The notes under the pieces: generated by a model | What the model was told of the DNA's origin: nothing | Databases searched by the model: none | The model's input: the letters and a program-made list of their open reading frames with translations, nothing else | In this document: positions 25,527 to 34,628 of the stretch, piece after piece | Numbering within the stretch: position 1 is the stretch's first letter | Layout of the letters: the number at the start of each line of letters is the position of its first letter | Made by a program: the position numbers and the translations under genes | Assembly (NCBI GenBank): GCA_002404865.1 | Contig: DHKP01000028.1 | Span: forward strand, 1-64,000 | Length of the DNA stretch: 64,000 bases | Direction of reading: 5' to 3' | Source: Caryophanales bacterium UBA4691 | GTDB lineage: Bacteria > Bacillota_I > Bacilli_A > RFN20 > CAG-826

Positions 25527-25853
25527 ATGAACGTTGACGCATTTGTATCAAGGACTAACGACCTTTTAAAGGAAAAGGGTCTTAGCCAAAAACAGTTAGC
25601 CAAAATGTCCAATATCACAGAAGCATCACTGAGCAGGTATCTATCCGGCATATTAAAGCCACGTATTGATGTTATACGCAATATCGCGTTAGCTTTAGGG
25701 GTGTCGGTTAGCTATTTGGTTGGAGATGTCGATGATTTCGACCCATCGTCACCATATGAAGAAACTTATCGAGTTGTAGCAAGGAATAAAGTCAATTTGT
25801 CTGATGAAGAAAAAACCGAACTCATCAAATTGCTTTTCGGGGACAAGAAATGA
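25527..25853 (+). CDS. XRE family transcriptional regulator
   Basis: 108 residues with an N-terminal HTH_3 domain: LLKEKGLSQKQLAKMSNITEASLSRYLSGILKPRIDVIRNIALALGVS. GAGGAGG precedes the ATG. It overlaps the ImmA-type protease gene by 4 bases. This pairing is the usual repressor/anti-repressor switch of mobile elements and toxin loci. Confidence 0.9.
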   Translation: MNVDAFVSRTNDLLKEKGLSQKQLAKMSNITEASLSRYLSGILKPRIDVIRNIALALGVSVSYLVGDVDDFDPSSPYEETYRVVARNKVNLSDEEKTELIKLLFGDKK

Positions 25854-26467
25854 AATTGGCTAACAAAGAATACAGGATATTGGATCAAACGGCTTTGCAG
25901 CTTCGTCTTGATTATGACTTTCTTGACGATGAATTGGATGTAAATCAATTAGCAAAAGCGATGAGTGTGACTTTGGTAGCTTATTCTCAAATTGAATCAA
26001 AAGCAAAAGAATATATTCTCAGCAAGAAAGACAAAATAAGTGATGGCTTCTTTGTCTTGGAAAACGGCAAATATAGTTCGCCTATAATTTTCTATAACGA
26101 TGAGATGTTCAAATACAGAATCAAATTTACTATTTGTCATGAGTTAGGGCACTACGTTTCTGGCGATAAGAAGGACGGGGCATTCGAAGAAGCCAAAGCC
26201 AACCATTTTGCGAGGCAACTTCTCGTCCCTACTTGCTTGGTATTCGTGTGCATCTTAAAAAAATGCAACGAGTACGATTTGGCGTTTAAGTTTAACGTCT
26301 CATTAGAAGTGGCCACCAATGCTTATACACACGCTTCGAACAGAATAAAGTATAGGAGGTATAAATTAGAAGATTATGAAATTGAGTTTATGAATGCTTA
26401 TTATAAAAAGTATTACGGCATTGAATTCGACAACTACCAGTCATTAATGGATGACATAAAAAAATAA
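25850..26467 (+). CDS. ImmA/IrrE family metallopeptidase
   Basis: 205 residues with the zinc protease motif HELGHYVSGD and a downstream EAKANHFARQLLVP that supplies the third ligand. From ImmA of ICEBs1, such proteases cleave the cognate XRE repressor encoded next to them. No transposase or integrase is visible nearby. Confidence 0.88.
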   Translation: MKLANKEYRILDQTALQLRLDYDFLDDELDVNQLAKAMSVTLVAYSQIESKAKEYILSKKDKISDGFFVLENGKYSSPIIFYNDEMFKYRIKFTICHELGHYVSGDKKDGAFEEAKANHFARQLLVPTCLVFVCILKKCNEYDLAFKFNVSLEVATNAYTHASNRIKYRRYKLEDYEIEFMNAYYKKYYGIEFDNYQSLMDDIKK

Positions 26468-26499
26468 CGGCGCTTTGCAGAGCCCCGCTATTTGGCTGA

Positions 26500-26565
26500 A
26501 CCATATAAACAGTTCAAGGACCTTAACTATTATATGGTAAAGCCTCCAAATTTCAATTTAGGAGG
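26500..26565 (+). promoter_or_regulatory. Two hairpins before the DUF4417 gene, the second masking its ribosome binding site
   Basis: A first inverted repeat pairs ACCATATA with TATATGGT (about 26500-26538). A second pairs CCTCCAAATT (26543) with AATTTAGGAGG (ends 26565); the GGAGG is the only Shine-Dalgarno for the ATG at 26577. Confidence 0.5.
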
Positions 26566-26576
26566 ACCATATATTT

Positions 26577-27296
26577 ATGGTTAATAGATTAAATCTAACT
26601 TTTTTAAAGCATACCAATAAAGGGCATTATTATGGAATTCTGGATATGCCAGAAGCAACATGTAACTTAGACGTTTGCCCTATCGATTATTTAGCCCTTT
26701 ACGGAGAGAAAGCGAATCCTAAATATAAGTTTCCGGCCTTATGCTTCTATCAATACGATAAAGCTTTCGATGGCACGAAAGGGCTATTTAACGCAATTTA
26801 TCATGATGAACGAAGTTTTTTGTCAAAGTACAAGGACAAACTAAGTGCCTATCATTATATTGTTAGTCCAGATTATTCGATTTGTGGCGATGCTCCTCAA
26901 ATTGAGAATCTGTACCGCATCTTTAAAAGCAGGATAGTAGGATCCTATCTAGTAAACGAGTTGAGGAAGATTGTGATCCCCAACATTTCATTTATCGATG
27001 AGACTACCAAAAAGGCGGCTTTGAGTGGCATTTCAATAGGCAGCGCCATCGCCATAAGCACGAAAGGACTTTTAAACGGCAAAGACAGGCAAGAGTTATT
27101 AGATTACATCGTCGAAGAAACTATGAAAGTAATACAACCGAAAATTGTGATTCTATACAATGTTTCTGTTAAATGTTCAAAATTTGAAGAGGTTGTCAAA
27201 AAGATTGAAAATACTGGTGCCAAAGTAATTTCACCACCGAACATACTTCTCATTCGTAATCAAACTTTGGAGGCTATCCGAAATGGGCAGATATAA
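26577..27296 (+). CDS. DUF4417 family protein
   Basis: 239 residues. Landmarks of DUF4417 are visible: SAYHYIVSPDYSICGDAP, QIENLYRIFKSRIVGSYL, VIPNISFID, and SGISIGSAIAISTKGLL. The family is found in phages and mobile elements; its activity is unknown. It overlaps the next gene by 14 bases, so it may be part of the toxin module. Confidence 0.7.
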   Translation: MVNRLNLTFLKHTNKGHYYGILDMPEATCNLDVCPIDYLALYGEKANPKYKFPALCFYQYDKAFDGTKGLFNAIYHDERSFLSKYKDKLSAYHYIVSPDYSICGDAPQIENLYRIFKSRIVGSYLVNELRKIVIPNISFIDETTKKAALSGISIGSAIAISTKGLLNGKDRQELLDYIVEETMKVIQPKIVILYNVSVKCSKFEEVVKKIENTGAKVISPPNILLIRNQTLEAIRNGQI

Positions 27297-27741
27297 GAAC
27301 AGCGGTAATGGCATTGGCACTAGAGGCAACCCTCAACAATCTTTGAATCAAGAAAATTTTAGTAGCAAAAATATAGAAACCTCATCTTTGATGCCTAATT
27401 ATGATAGGGCAACCATTGACGACAATAAGTTTCTCAAATATTCGTTAGACATTGATTCTGAAAGAGGCAAGGACAAGGCAATAGCCTATAAATTGGGTCT
27501 AGGCTATGATAAAAACAATTTTGCTTCACTAAAACAGCAAATTATCAATGAAGTGAACAACGGCAACGCGCACTTAATCAAAATTCAGAAAACTGAATAT
27601 GGCATGAGATATACTTACGAAATTCCAATCAAAGGTATAAATGGTAAAACAAAAGTCGTTGTAGCAGTTTACCAAATTGATAAAGACGGAAACGGTATTC
27701 CAAGATTAATTACTAATCATTTAAAAAAGAAAGGAAAATAA
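27283..27741 (+). CDS. DUF6883-like toxin domain protein
   Basis: 152 residues. A Gly/Asn-rich linker of about 50 residues precedes a domain with LKYSLDIDSERGKDKAIAYKLGLGYDKNNF, an HLIKIQKTEYGMRYTYEIPIKGINGKTKVVVAVYQI sheet and GIPRLITNHL, which resembles DUF6883, a putative toxin domain at C-termini of polymorphic toxins. Here it stands almost alone with no secretion domain. Its partners downstream resemble DUF4926 immunity proteins. Confidence 0.6.
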   Translation: MGRYKNSGNGIGTRGNPQQSLNQENFSSKNIETSSLMPNYDRATIDDNKFLKYSLDIDSERGKDKAIAYKLGLGYDKNNFASLKQQIINEVNNGNAHLIKIQKTEYGMRYTYEIPIKGINGKTKVVVAVYQIDKDGNGIPRLITNHLKKKGK

Positions 27742-27745
27742 TAAA

Positions 27746-27946
27746 ATGGAGTTTTTAGAAGGAGATATTGTTAAAACAACAATAAATAAAGAAAACTATA
27801 CAGCTGGAACAAAGGGGTTGGTAGTTCATGTATATAATGGACATGATGCCTGTGTTGTTGAACTTTGGGATAAAACCAATTATCCGATCGATACCATAGA
27901 TTATAAATTTAGTGAATTAGAACTTGTTTTAAGAGAGGGCGATTAG
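27746..27946 (+). CDS. DUF4926-like immunity protein, copy 1
   Basis: 66 residues, beta-rich: EGDIVKTTINKENYTAGTKGLVVHVYNGHDACVVELWD, ending FSELELV. This SH3-like pattern fits DUF4926, commonly next to DUF6883. It starts 4 bases after the toxin-like gene. Confidence 0.6.
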   Translation: MEFLEGDIVKTTINKENYTAGTKGLVVHVYNGHDACVVELWDKTNYPIDTIDYKFSELELVLREGD

Positions 27947-28018
27947 ATTTAAGGGTCATCGAAGTTTTGAACAATCGGTCAAATAAATGCATATTTTAAT
28001 AAAAAAGAAAGTAAAATA

Positions 28019-28234
28019 ATGAAAATTCAACAACGAGACATAGTAAAAACTTTGGCTAGCAAGAAAGGCTTTCCAACAGGAAGTAAAGGGATTGTAGTTT
28101 CAATTTATTCTGGATATCCGGTTTGTGAAGTGAAAATTCGGGATACGATGAATTATCCAATTGATGTGATTACATACAAATTTGATGAGTTGGAATTGAT
28201 AGAACGTACAAATGAGATAGATTCGAATTGTTAA
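28019..28234 (+). CDS. DUF4926-like immunity protein, copy 2
   Basis: 71 residues, clearly paralogous to copy 1 (RDIVKTL, GSKGIVVSIYSGYPVCEV, NYPIDVITYKFDELEL), separated by 72 bases. It may be immunity against a variant toxin lost from this locus. Confidence 0.6.
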   Translation: MKIQQRDIVKTLASKKGFPTGSKGIVVSIYSGYPVCEVKIRDTMNYPIDVITYKFDELELIERTNEIDSNC

Positions 28235-28310
28235 AGTCTAGTCTCCTTTTTCGAAAATATTTTGCTTGATAAACCTACGTTTCCGCTAACAAAAAAGACA
28301 AGCGAAAGGG

Positions 28311-28316
28311 TATAAT
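28311..28316 (+). promoter_or_regulatory. -10 box of the pcrA operon (short leader)
   Basis: TATAAT ends 18 bases before the ATG at 28335; the leader would be about 12 bases with no Shine-Dalgarno. Confidence 0.4.
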
Positions 28317-28334
28317 TTGAACGTTCTAGATATT

Positions 28335-30728
28335 ATGGATTACGCATCATTATTAAACGACAAACAGTTCCAAGCTGTCTCAAGTGAATCTCAATTTATC
28401 CGTGTCATTGCCGGCGCGGGTAGTGGCAAAACTCGTGTTTTAACTTATCGCATTGCTTATCTTATCAGTGAGCTTCATGTTGATCCTTCACGCATTCTCG
28501 CTTTTACTTTCACCAATAAAGCGGCAGGCGAGATGAGCGAAAGAGCCTCCAAACTTGTTGCCGATATTATCGGTGAGACCCCGCATCTGAATATTTCTAC
28601 ATTCCATTCTTTTTGCGCTCGTTTTTTACGTGCGGAGCATCAATACCTCACCTATGAAAAGGAAGAGAAAACTATCCTTTTCAATGATATAACCGGCGAG
28701 CAAGTTATCTCTTATCAAAAGGTTCCCGCTTCTTATCCGATTGGATTTACGATTTATTCTGATGACGATCAATCGCGGCTAATCAAATCCATTGCCCCGG
28801 ATTTAGGCTATAAAAAGGGTGATGATGTTGTAAAGAAAGCAATCGCCTATATTCGCAAAAAGAAAATGAAGGGTGTTTATCCTAGCGATATCAATACAAA
28901 AAACATCCTTTATGAAGACGATAAGATTTCTTATAAGTTCTATGTCGAATATGAGAAACGGAAGACACAAAATATCGCGCTAGATTTTGACGATTTGATT
29001 TGTAAAACCCTAAAAATTCTTGAAGAAAATCCCGCCGTTAGAGAAGTTTGGTCAAAGCGTTATGACTATATGCTCGTCGATGAATTTCAGGATACTGACG
29101 ACAAGCAAATCAAATTAATGCAGTACTTATTAAGAGATGATTCTCATTTGTTCGTTGTTGGTGATCCAGACCAGACAATCTATACTTGGCGAGGGGCTAA
29201 TCAAGGAATTATCGTTGATTTTGAATCTCGTTTCCCAGGTGCGCAAACGATCATTCTTGATGAAAACTACCGTAGTACCAAAGTCATCTTGGATGCAGCT
29301 AACCGCTTGATTAGCAATAACAAAAAACGCGTCCCGAAAGATTTGTTTACGCGCGCTCCAGGCGGGGAATCAATTTGCGTGAAACAAACTTCAACCCCAG
29401 AGCGAGAAGCGGAATGGGTTGCAGGCGAAATTAAAAAGATCGCCAGCAAACAATTAGATAGCCAAGGTAATCCAAATTATAACAATATCGCGATCCTATA
29501 TCGCTCGAGCTATTTGACTCGTCCTTTTGAAGCGGAACTCAAAGATAGAGGTATTCCTTATCGTATCTTTGGAGGGCTTCGCTTCTATGAAAGAATGGAA
29601 GTAAAAGACCTCCTCGCCTATTTTTCATTGCTTGTCAATCCGCTCGATAATGTTTCTTTTGAACGTATCGTCAACGTTCCTAAGCGAGGGATTGGGGAAA
29701 CGACTCTCGAGAAAATTCATAATGAAGCGGCTTCCGCCCATTTAAGCGAATACGAATATCTCCATCAAATTGATAATTATCCCGATACTAATATCCCCGC
29801 AAAAGCCATACAAACGCTTCGTGATTTAATCATAAAAATGGAAGAAACGAAGCATCGCATGAATGAAAACGGAGAGACTTTTGCAAGCGTTTTGAAGGAA
29901 TTTGTCACCGATATTCACTATTACGATTACCTTGCCGAAGACCAAGACCCAGAGGAAGACCGCATTAAAAACGTGAACGCTCTTTTTGATGACATCAATC
30001 ATTTTATTGATAGGAATCCTGATTCTTCTTTCGAGCAATATTTACAAAACGTTACTTTATTGACGAGTCAAGATGACATGAATGGCGGGAATTATGTTTC
30101 GCTTATGACGATTCATGTCGCGAAGGGCCTTGAATTTGATTACGTATTTATTATCGGCATGAATGAAGGCTCTTTCCCTAGCGCAAGAGCAGAAGCCGAA
30201 ACCGGACGCGATGGTACCGAAGAAGAGCGAAGGCTCGCCTATGTTGCCTTTACACGTGCGAAAAAACGCCTCTATCTATCTTGTAACACCAGCTATAGCT
30301 ACGTGACCGATTCTCACGCGATTCCTTCTACCTATTTTAAAGAGGCTGGTATAGAAGTGCCACACGATGAATATAACATTGGTGGTGGTTGGCACGGGTT
30401 TGCTAACGCATCTAGAACCAGCAAAGGATACGGGCGTAAACAAGGCGGTTCTTCCTTTGCGCCGTCTTTCTTTAACGACGGTGGCCACATTTCTTCTTTT
30501 GAAGAGAAAAAAGAAAAGCCGGTTGAGACAAAACCAAAGCAAACAAATGGCGTTACTGATTGGGCGCTTGGCGACAAAGCGCATCACGAAGTTTTCGGCG
30601 ATGGAACAGTCATCGATATCATCGATAAATCCATTATCGTCATTCAATTTGATAACGTTGGGAAAAAGACTTTGCTTGCAACCCATCCAAAATTAGTAAG
30701 AATTTCGAAAAAAGGAGGAGCGGCATGA
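28335..30728 (+). CDS. pcrA: ATP-dependent DNA helicase PcrA/UvrD-type
   Basis: 797 residues. Superfamily 1 motifs are intact: Walker A AGAGSGKTRVL, TFTNKAAGEM, DEFQDTD, GDPDQTIYTWRGA, and LMTIHVAKGLEFDYVF, VAFTRAKKRLY. The C-terminal tail (about 750-795, GDKAHHEVFGDGTVIDI) is the PcrA RNA-polymerase-binding Tudor-like fold. ATG 28335 (MDYASLLNDKQ) fits homologues; TTG 28317 immediately follows the -10 box. It overlaps ligA by 4 bases, the usual Firmicutes order. Confidence 0.95.
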   Translation: MDYASLLNDKQFQAVSSESQFIRVIAGAGSGKTRVLTYRIAYLISELHVDPSRILAFTFTNKAAGEMSERASKLVADIIGETPHLNISTFHSFCARFLRAEHQYLTYEKEEKTILFNDITGEQVISYQKVPASYPIGFTIYSDDDQSRLIKSIAPDLGYKKGDDVVKKAIAYIRKKKMKGVYPSDINTKNILYEDDKISYKFYVEYEKRKTQNIALDFDDLICKTLKILEENPAVREVWSKRYDYMLVDEFQDTDDKQIKLMQYLLRDDSHLFVVGDPDQTIYTWRGANQGIIVDFESRFPGAQTIILDENYRSTKVILDAANRLISNNKKRVPKDLFTRAPGGESICVKQTSTPEREAEWVAGEIKKIASKQLDSQGNPNYNNIAILYRSSYLTRPFEAELKDRGIPYRIFGGLRFYERMEVKDLLAYFSLLVNPLDNVSFERIVNVPKRGIGETTLEKIHNEAASAHLSEYEYLHQIDNYPDTNIPAKAIQTLRDLIIKMEETKHRMNENGETFASVLKEFVTDIHYYDYLAEDQDPEEDRIKNVNALFDDINHFIDRNPDSSFEQYLQNVTLLTSQDDMNGGNYVSLMTIHVAKGLEFDYVFIIGMNEGSFPSARAEAETGRDGTEEERRLAYVAFTRAKKRLYLSCNTSYSYVTDSHAIPSTYFKEAGIEVPHDEYNIGGGWHGFANASRTSKGYGRKQGGSSFAPSFFNDGGHISSFEEKKEKPVETKPKQTNGVTDWALGDKAHHEVFGDGTVIDIIDKSIIVIQFDNVGKKTLLATHPKLVRISKKGGAA

Positions 30729-32734
30729 CAATAGAAGAGGCAAAAAAGCGGATTGACGAATTAACCGCTTTGCTCGATAAGTACACTTACGAGTATTACA
30801 TTCTGAATCAATCTAGCGTCTCTGATGCGGAATTTGATCGCTTAATGGGCGAACTTAAAATGCTAGAAGAGGCCTTTCCTGGCTTAAAAAAGAAAAATTC
30901 CCCAACGGAGCGAGTTGGCGGAGCCGTGCAAGATGGCTTTAAGAAAATCCCCCACAAACGTCTGATGCTTTCTTTAGGCAATGTCTATAACGAAGATGAG
31001 ATGCGCGAATGGGATTCCAAAGTGCGCGCGATTCTTCATAAAGACGTCATCGATTATATGGGCGAAGTGAAAATCGATGGCTTAGGGATGTCCCTTATTT
31101 ATGAAAATGGCGAGCTTCAATATTGTGTCACTCGCGGCGATGGCGTTACCGGGGAAGATGTCACCGCGAATGTTATCACGATTCATTCCATCCCCTTGCG
31201 CGTGAAAGAAAAACGCCCTTTTGAGGTACGTGGCGAAGTTTATATGCCAAACGCTTCCTTAAAACGCTTAAACCAAGAAAGAGAAGCAAATGGCGAGCCC
31301 CTTTTTGCCAATGCACGAAACGCTGCTGCGGGTTCAATCCGTCAACTCGATAGTAGTGTTGCTGCGACTCGAGGCTTGGATGCATTTTGGTATTATTTAG
31401 TCAACGCGCGAGAACTAGGCTATCACGTTCATAGCGATTCTCTCGATTATTTGGATTCGCTCGGATTTAGAACCAATCATGAACGAAGAAAATTACACGG
31501 TATCGAAGAAGTGATTGCCTATATTCGCGAATACACCGAAAAACGACCAACGCTACCTTATGATATCGATGGGCTAGTTTTTAAGGTGGACGATATCGAC
31601 GACTATGATATATTGGGCTACACGGCCAAAGAGCCAAAATGGTCAATCGCTTATAAATTCCCCCCATTAGAAGTGACAACAAAGCTTCTTGATATCGTAA
31701 TCACAATCGGTAGGACAGGGCGCGTTACTCCTAACGCCATCCTTGAGCCAGTCCGCGTCGCAGGGAGTTTGGTGCAAAGAGCGACGCTCAATAACGAAGA
31801 TTTCATTAAAGAAAAGGGATTACTGATCGGTGATATCGTTGGGCTTCATAAAGCGGCGGATGTCATCCCGGAAGTGACCGGTCCAATCGTTAATCGCCGA
31901 ACTGGGGGGGAGAGAAAATGGATTATGCCATTAACTTGCCCAGTATGTGGTGGCCCATTAACGAAAGTCAAAGGCCTCCATTATTGCCTTAACCCAAATT
32001 GTGGGTCGCGCAAAATTGAGGGTATGATTCATTTTGCCTCCCGCAACGCGATGGATATTGACGGGATGGGCGACAAAGTAGTGGAAGAATTCTTCGCTGA
32101 AGGGTTCTTAAAAGATATTCCAGATATTTATCGCTTAGAGAATCACGCGCAAGAGATTAAAGAGCTTGATGGCTGGAGCGATAAATCCATCAATTCTTTA
32201 ATTTCGGCGATTCAAAAATCGAAAAAACAGTCCCTTGAGAGACTCCTATTCGGCTTAGGAATCAAAGAAGTTGGCGAGAAGATGGCTAAGATTTTGGCGC
32301 GAAAATATAAAACGCTAGACGCTTTGAAAGAAGCAAAAGAAGATGACCTCCTTCGCATCAAGGACTTGGGCCCGGTTGCGGCAAAATCTATTTTTGGCTA
32401 CTTTCATAACGAAACCAATCTAGCGCTCATTGAAAAATTAAGGGCGGATAATGTCAATTTCACCTATTTAGGAACCGACACAGTTGACGTAAATAGTTAT
32501 TTTTACGGAAAAACGATTGTTTTAACCGGAACTCTAGTAAAATATACGCGTCCGAAAATGACGGAGATCCTAGAAGGCATTGGCGCGCATTGCGCTCTGA
32601 GCGTCTCTAAGAATACCGATATCGTCATTGCGGGCCCTGGGGCTGGCAGCAAATTAGATAAGGCTACCGAACTAGGAATCGAAGTGATGGACGAAGAAAC
32701 TGCTTTGTCCCATCTCAACAAAATTGGCGGATAA
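30725..32734 (+). CDS. ligA: NAD-dependent DNA ligase
   Basis: 669 residues. The catalytic lysine is in EVKIDGLGMSL, followed by the TRGDGVTGEDVT motif. A four-Cys zinc finger (CPVCGG...HYCLNPNC), helix-hairpin-helix repeats and a C-terminal BRCT domain (KTIVLTGTL) complete it. GGAGGAG upstream, within the end of pcrA. Seals nicks in replication and repair. Confidence 0.97.
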   Translation: MTIEEAKKRIDELTALLDKYTYEYYILNQSSVSDAEFDRLMGELKMLEEAFPGLKKKNSPTERVGGAVQDGFKKIPHKRLMLSLGNVYNEDEMREWDSKVRAILHKDVIDYMGEVKIDGLGMSLIYENGELQYCVTRGDGVTGEDVTANVITIHSIPLRVKEKRPFEVRGEVYMPNASLKRLNQEREANGEPLFANARNAAAGSIRQLDSSVAATRGLDAFWYYLVNARELGYHVHSDSLDYLDSLGFRTNHERRKLHGIEEVIAYIREYTEKRPTLPYDIDGLVFKVDDIDDYDILGYTAKEPKWSIAYKFPPLEVTTKLLDIVITIGRTGRVTPNAILEPVRVAGSLVQRATLNNEDFIKEKGLLIGDIVGLHKAADVIPEVTGPIVNRRTGGERKWIMPLTCPVCGGPLTKVKGLHYCLNPNCGSRKIEGMIHFASRNAMDIDGMGDKVVEEFFAEGFLKDIPDIYRLENHAQEIKELDGWSDKSINSLISAIQKSKKQSLERLLFGLGIKEVGEKMAKILARKYKTLDALKEAKEDDLLRIKDLGPVAAKSIFGYFHNETNLALIEKLRADNVNFTYLGTDTVDVNSYFYGKTIVLTGTLVKYTRPKMTEILEGIGAHCALSVSKNTDIVIAGPGAGSKLDKATELGIEVMDEETALSHLNKIGG

Positions 32735-32745
32735 CCCCCCGATTT

Positions 32746-32823
32746 GCGCCCGTAGCTCAGCCTGGATAGAGCAATAGTCTTCGAAACTATCGGTCAGGTG
32801 TTCGAATCACCTCGGGCGCGCCA
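32746..32823 (+). tRNA. tRNA-Arg (anticodon TCG)
   Basis: A complete cloverleaf: acceptor GCGCCCG/CGGGCGC, D arm GCTC, anticodon stem ATAGT/ACTAT with loop CTTCGAA (anticodon TCG), T arm AGGTG-TTCGAAT-CACCT, and encoded CCA. Reads CGN arginine codons, mainly CGA. Confidence 0.95.
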
Positions 32824-32858
32824 CTAAGTATTTATGCTTTAGGCAAAATCATAAAAAT

Positions 32859-32886
32859 AGCTTTTCAATTCTCGATTGAAAAGAGC
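32859..32886. promoter_or_regulatory. Perfect-stem hairpin between tRNA-Arg and the alcohol dehydrogenase
   Basis: TTTTCAAT-TCTCG-ATTGAAAA, extended by AGC/GCT with one bulge. No T-run, so not a standard terminator; possibly processing or regulation. Confidence 0.4.
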
Positions 32887-32941
32887 TGATTTGAAGAAAA
32901 AACGCTTCAAGCCTTTTATAATGGTAAGGGGAGAGATAATT

Positions 32942-34168
32942 ATGAATGCTATCCGAGCTTGCTATTGCCGACTTTACCAACGAGTGATGTATCTAGCGGC
33001 AATGTTTCTTGATTTCCGTGAGCCAAAAGTCATTGAAGGAAATGGGGCGGTTTATCAAATTCCAACCATTTTAAAGAAGATAGATAAATTTCATCCTCTT
33101 ATTGTTACTGATTATGGAATTGTCTCTTTAGGGTTGCATAAAAACCTTTTAGAAGCGCTTGATGATGAGGGCATTCCTTATTCTTTGTTCGATAAAGTGC
33201 GCCCCAATCCGACGTTTTCCGTTATTGAAGAAGCGTCCGCTATTTACCAAAAAGAAGGCTGTGACTCTATTATCGCTTTAGGCGGAGGATCTTCGATGGA
33301 TACCGCTAAAGCGGTGGGCGTAAAAGCGATTTATCCTTCTAAAGATTTGTCGAAATTCAAACATGTGCTTTCTGTTAGGAAGAAGATTCCTTTTCTTATT
33401 GCGATTCCAACAACCGCAGGAACGGGTAGCGAGGCTACGGTTTGCGCAGTTATCGTAAACGAAAAAACAAAAGATAAATTCTCTATCAATGATCCAGCCC
33501 TTATCCCGGACGTTGCCGTTTTGGATAATTCTTTATTAGAAGGGCTACCAAAAAAGATTATTTCTTCGACCGGCATGGATACTTTAACGCATGCGATTGA
33601 ATCATATATCGGCAAAGAATCCACGAAGAAGACCAAAGAATATGCGCTTCGCGCGATAAAACTCGTTAAGGATAATCTCTATGAGTTTTATCTTGACCCT
33701 CATAACGAAACCGCAAGAGCCAATATGCAAAAGGCCGCCTATCTAGCCGGAGTTAGCTTTACACGCGCTTATGTTGGATACGTTCACGCCTTAGCCCATG
33801 CATTAGGCGGGTTATACAATGTTCCCCATGGCTATGCGAATGCCGTTCTTCTCCCGCATGTTTTAGTCGCGTATGGGAAAAGCGCCTATTCTCGCTTAAG
33901 CGAAATCTCGGATGATTTGAATTTGATTGACCCATTAAGCGATAAAAAAGCAAAAGCAGAGGCGGTTATTGACTGGATTAATTCCTTGAATTCCAAAATG
34001 GAAATCCCCGCAAAATTCGATAATCTAATTCGAAACGAGGCGGATTTGGAGCGATTATCCTCTCACGCTGATAAAGAAGCAAATCCTTTATATCCTGTCC
34101 CAAAAGAACTAAATAAAGAAGAATTGAAACAAATTTACCTCGAAAGCGATAAACGAAGCAATTTTTGA
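32942..34168 (+). CDS. Iron-containing alcohol dehydrogenase
   Basis: 408 residues, group III type. The NAD-binding ALGGGSSMDTAKA, TTAGTGSEAT, and the metal-binding region (GMDTLTHAIESYI, HALAHALGGLYNVPHGYANAVLLP) are present, with the histidine ligands kept. ATG 32942 follows AAGGGGAGAG at 8-9 bases. It probably interconverts an aldehyde and alcohol for fermentative NADH balance; the substrate cannot be read from sequence. Confidence 0.9.
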   Translation: MNAIRACYCRLYQRVMYLAAMFLDFREPKVIEGNGAVYQIPTILKKIDKFHPLIVTDYGIVSLGLHKNLLEALDDEGIPYSLFDKVRPNPTFSVIEEASAIYQKEGCDSIIALGGGSSMDTAKAVGVKAIYPSKDLSKFKHVLSVRKKIPFLIAIPTTAGTGSEATVCAVIVNEKTKDKFSINDPALIPDVAVLDNSLLEGLPKKIISSTGMDTLTHAIESYIGKESTKKTKEYALRAIKLVKDNLYEFYLDPHNETARANMQKAAYLAGVSFTRAYVGYVHALAHALGGLYNVPHGYANAVLLPHVLVAYGKSAYSRLSEISDDLNLIDPLSDKKAKAEAVIDWINSLNSKMEIPAKFDNLIRNEADLERLSSHADKEANPLYPVPKELNKEELKQIYLESDKRSNF

Positions 34169-34346
34169 GGAAATTCCGCAAAATAAGTTTCGTTTTGTAT
34201 GGATATTTGCTTTTTTCAAACAGAAACTAAATTTAGAGTTTTTTTATAAAAAGTCGAAAAATCGACTATTAAATAGCGAGTGCGTTATGCCTCGAGTTTG
34301 AGGTTATCTAGCTCTCCCTTATTCGACTCAATAGGAGATAGCCAAG

Positions 34347-34430
34347 ATGGAGGAAAGGCTCTTTGCGCTTGTTGCTCTAACGATATTTATCTCATTGCTA
34401 GGAAAACCATTAGCGATTAACTCGTTCTAA
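34347..34430 (+). CDS. Possible hydrophobic micropeptide (27 residues)
   Basis: ATAGGAGA lies about 9 bases before the ATG. The peptide MEERLFALVALTIFISLLG... has one membrane helix and a short polar tail. GGAGA may pair with CTCTCC 20 bases upstream, hiding the ribosome binding site. It is followed by a large inverted repeat. Gene-like context but no homologue recognised. Confidence 0.4.
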   Translation: MEERLFALVALTIFISLLGKPLAINSF

Positions 34431-34498
34431 TAACGAGAATATGGTTTTAAATCTACTCTTACGCAAAATGGCTACTTCAAAGCCATTAAAACCATATT
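34421..34498 (+). repeat. Nested hairpins after the micropeptide
   Basis: CTCGTT/AACGAG (34421-34437) contains the stop codon. Then a perfect 13-bp inverted repeat AATATGGTTTTAA / TTAAAACCATATT (34438 and 34486) encloses an inner AATGGCT/AGCCATT hairpin, followed by a T-rich ATTCTCTTTATTTT. It could be a structured 3' end or terminator. The rest of 34169-34628 holds an AGTCGA-AAAA-TCGACT hairpin near 34252 and no other gene. Confidence 0.55.
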
Positions 34499-34628
34499 AT
34501 TCTCTTTATTTTCGATCCGAAATTTTTGTCGGTTTATTTATTCATTATTTTAATAAATGGTTCGTTTCTTTTCATTACTAAATAGAGGTGAAGTTGTGGT
34601 ATTCTTTTCTAGAAAGAAAAGAGCGATT

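Noticed and set aside
34281..34520. Antisense RNA opposite the 34-kb micropeptide
   Set aside because: The best minus-strand promoter (TTGCGT-17-CATATT) is weak and no terminator with a proper T-run follows it.
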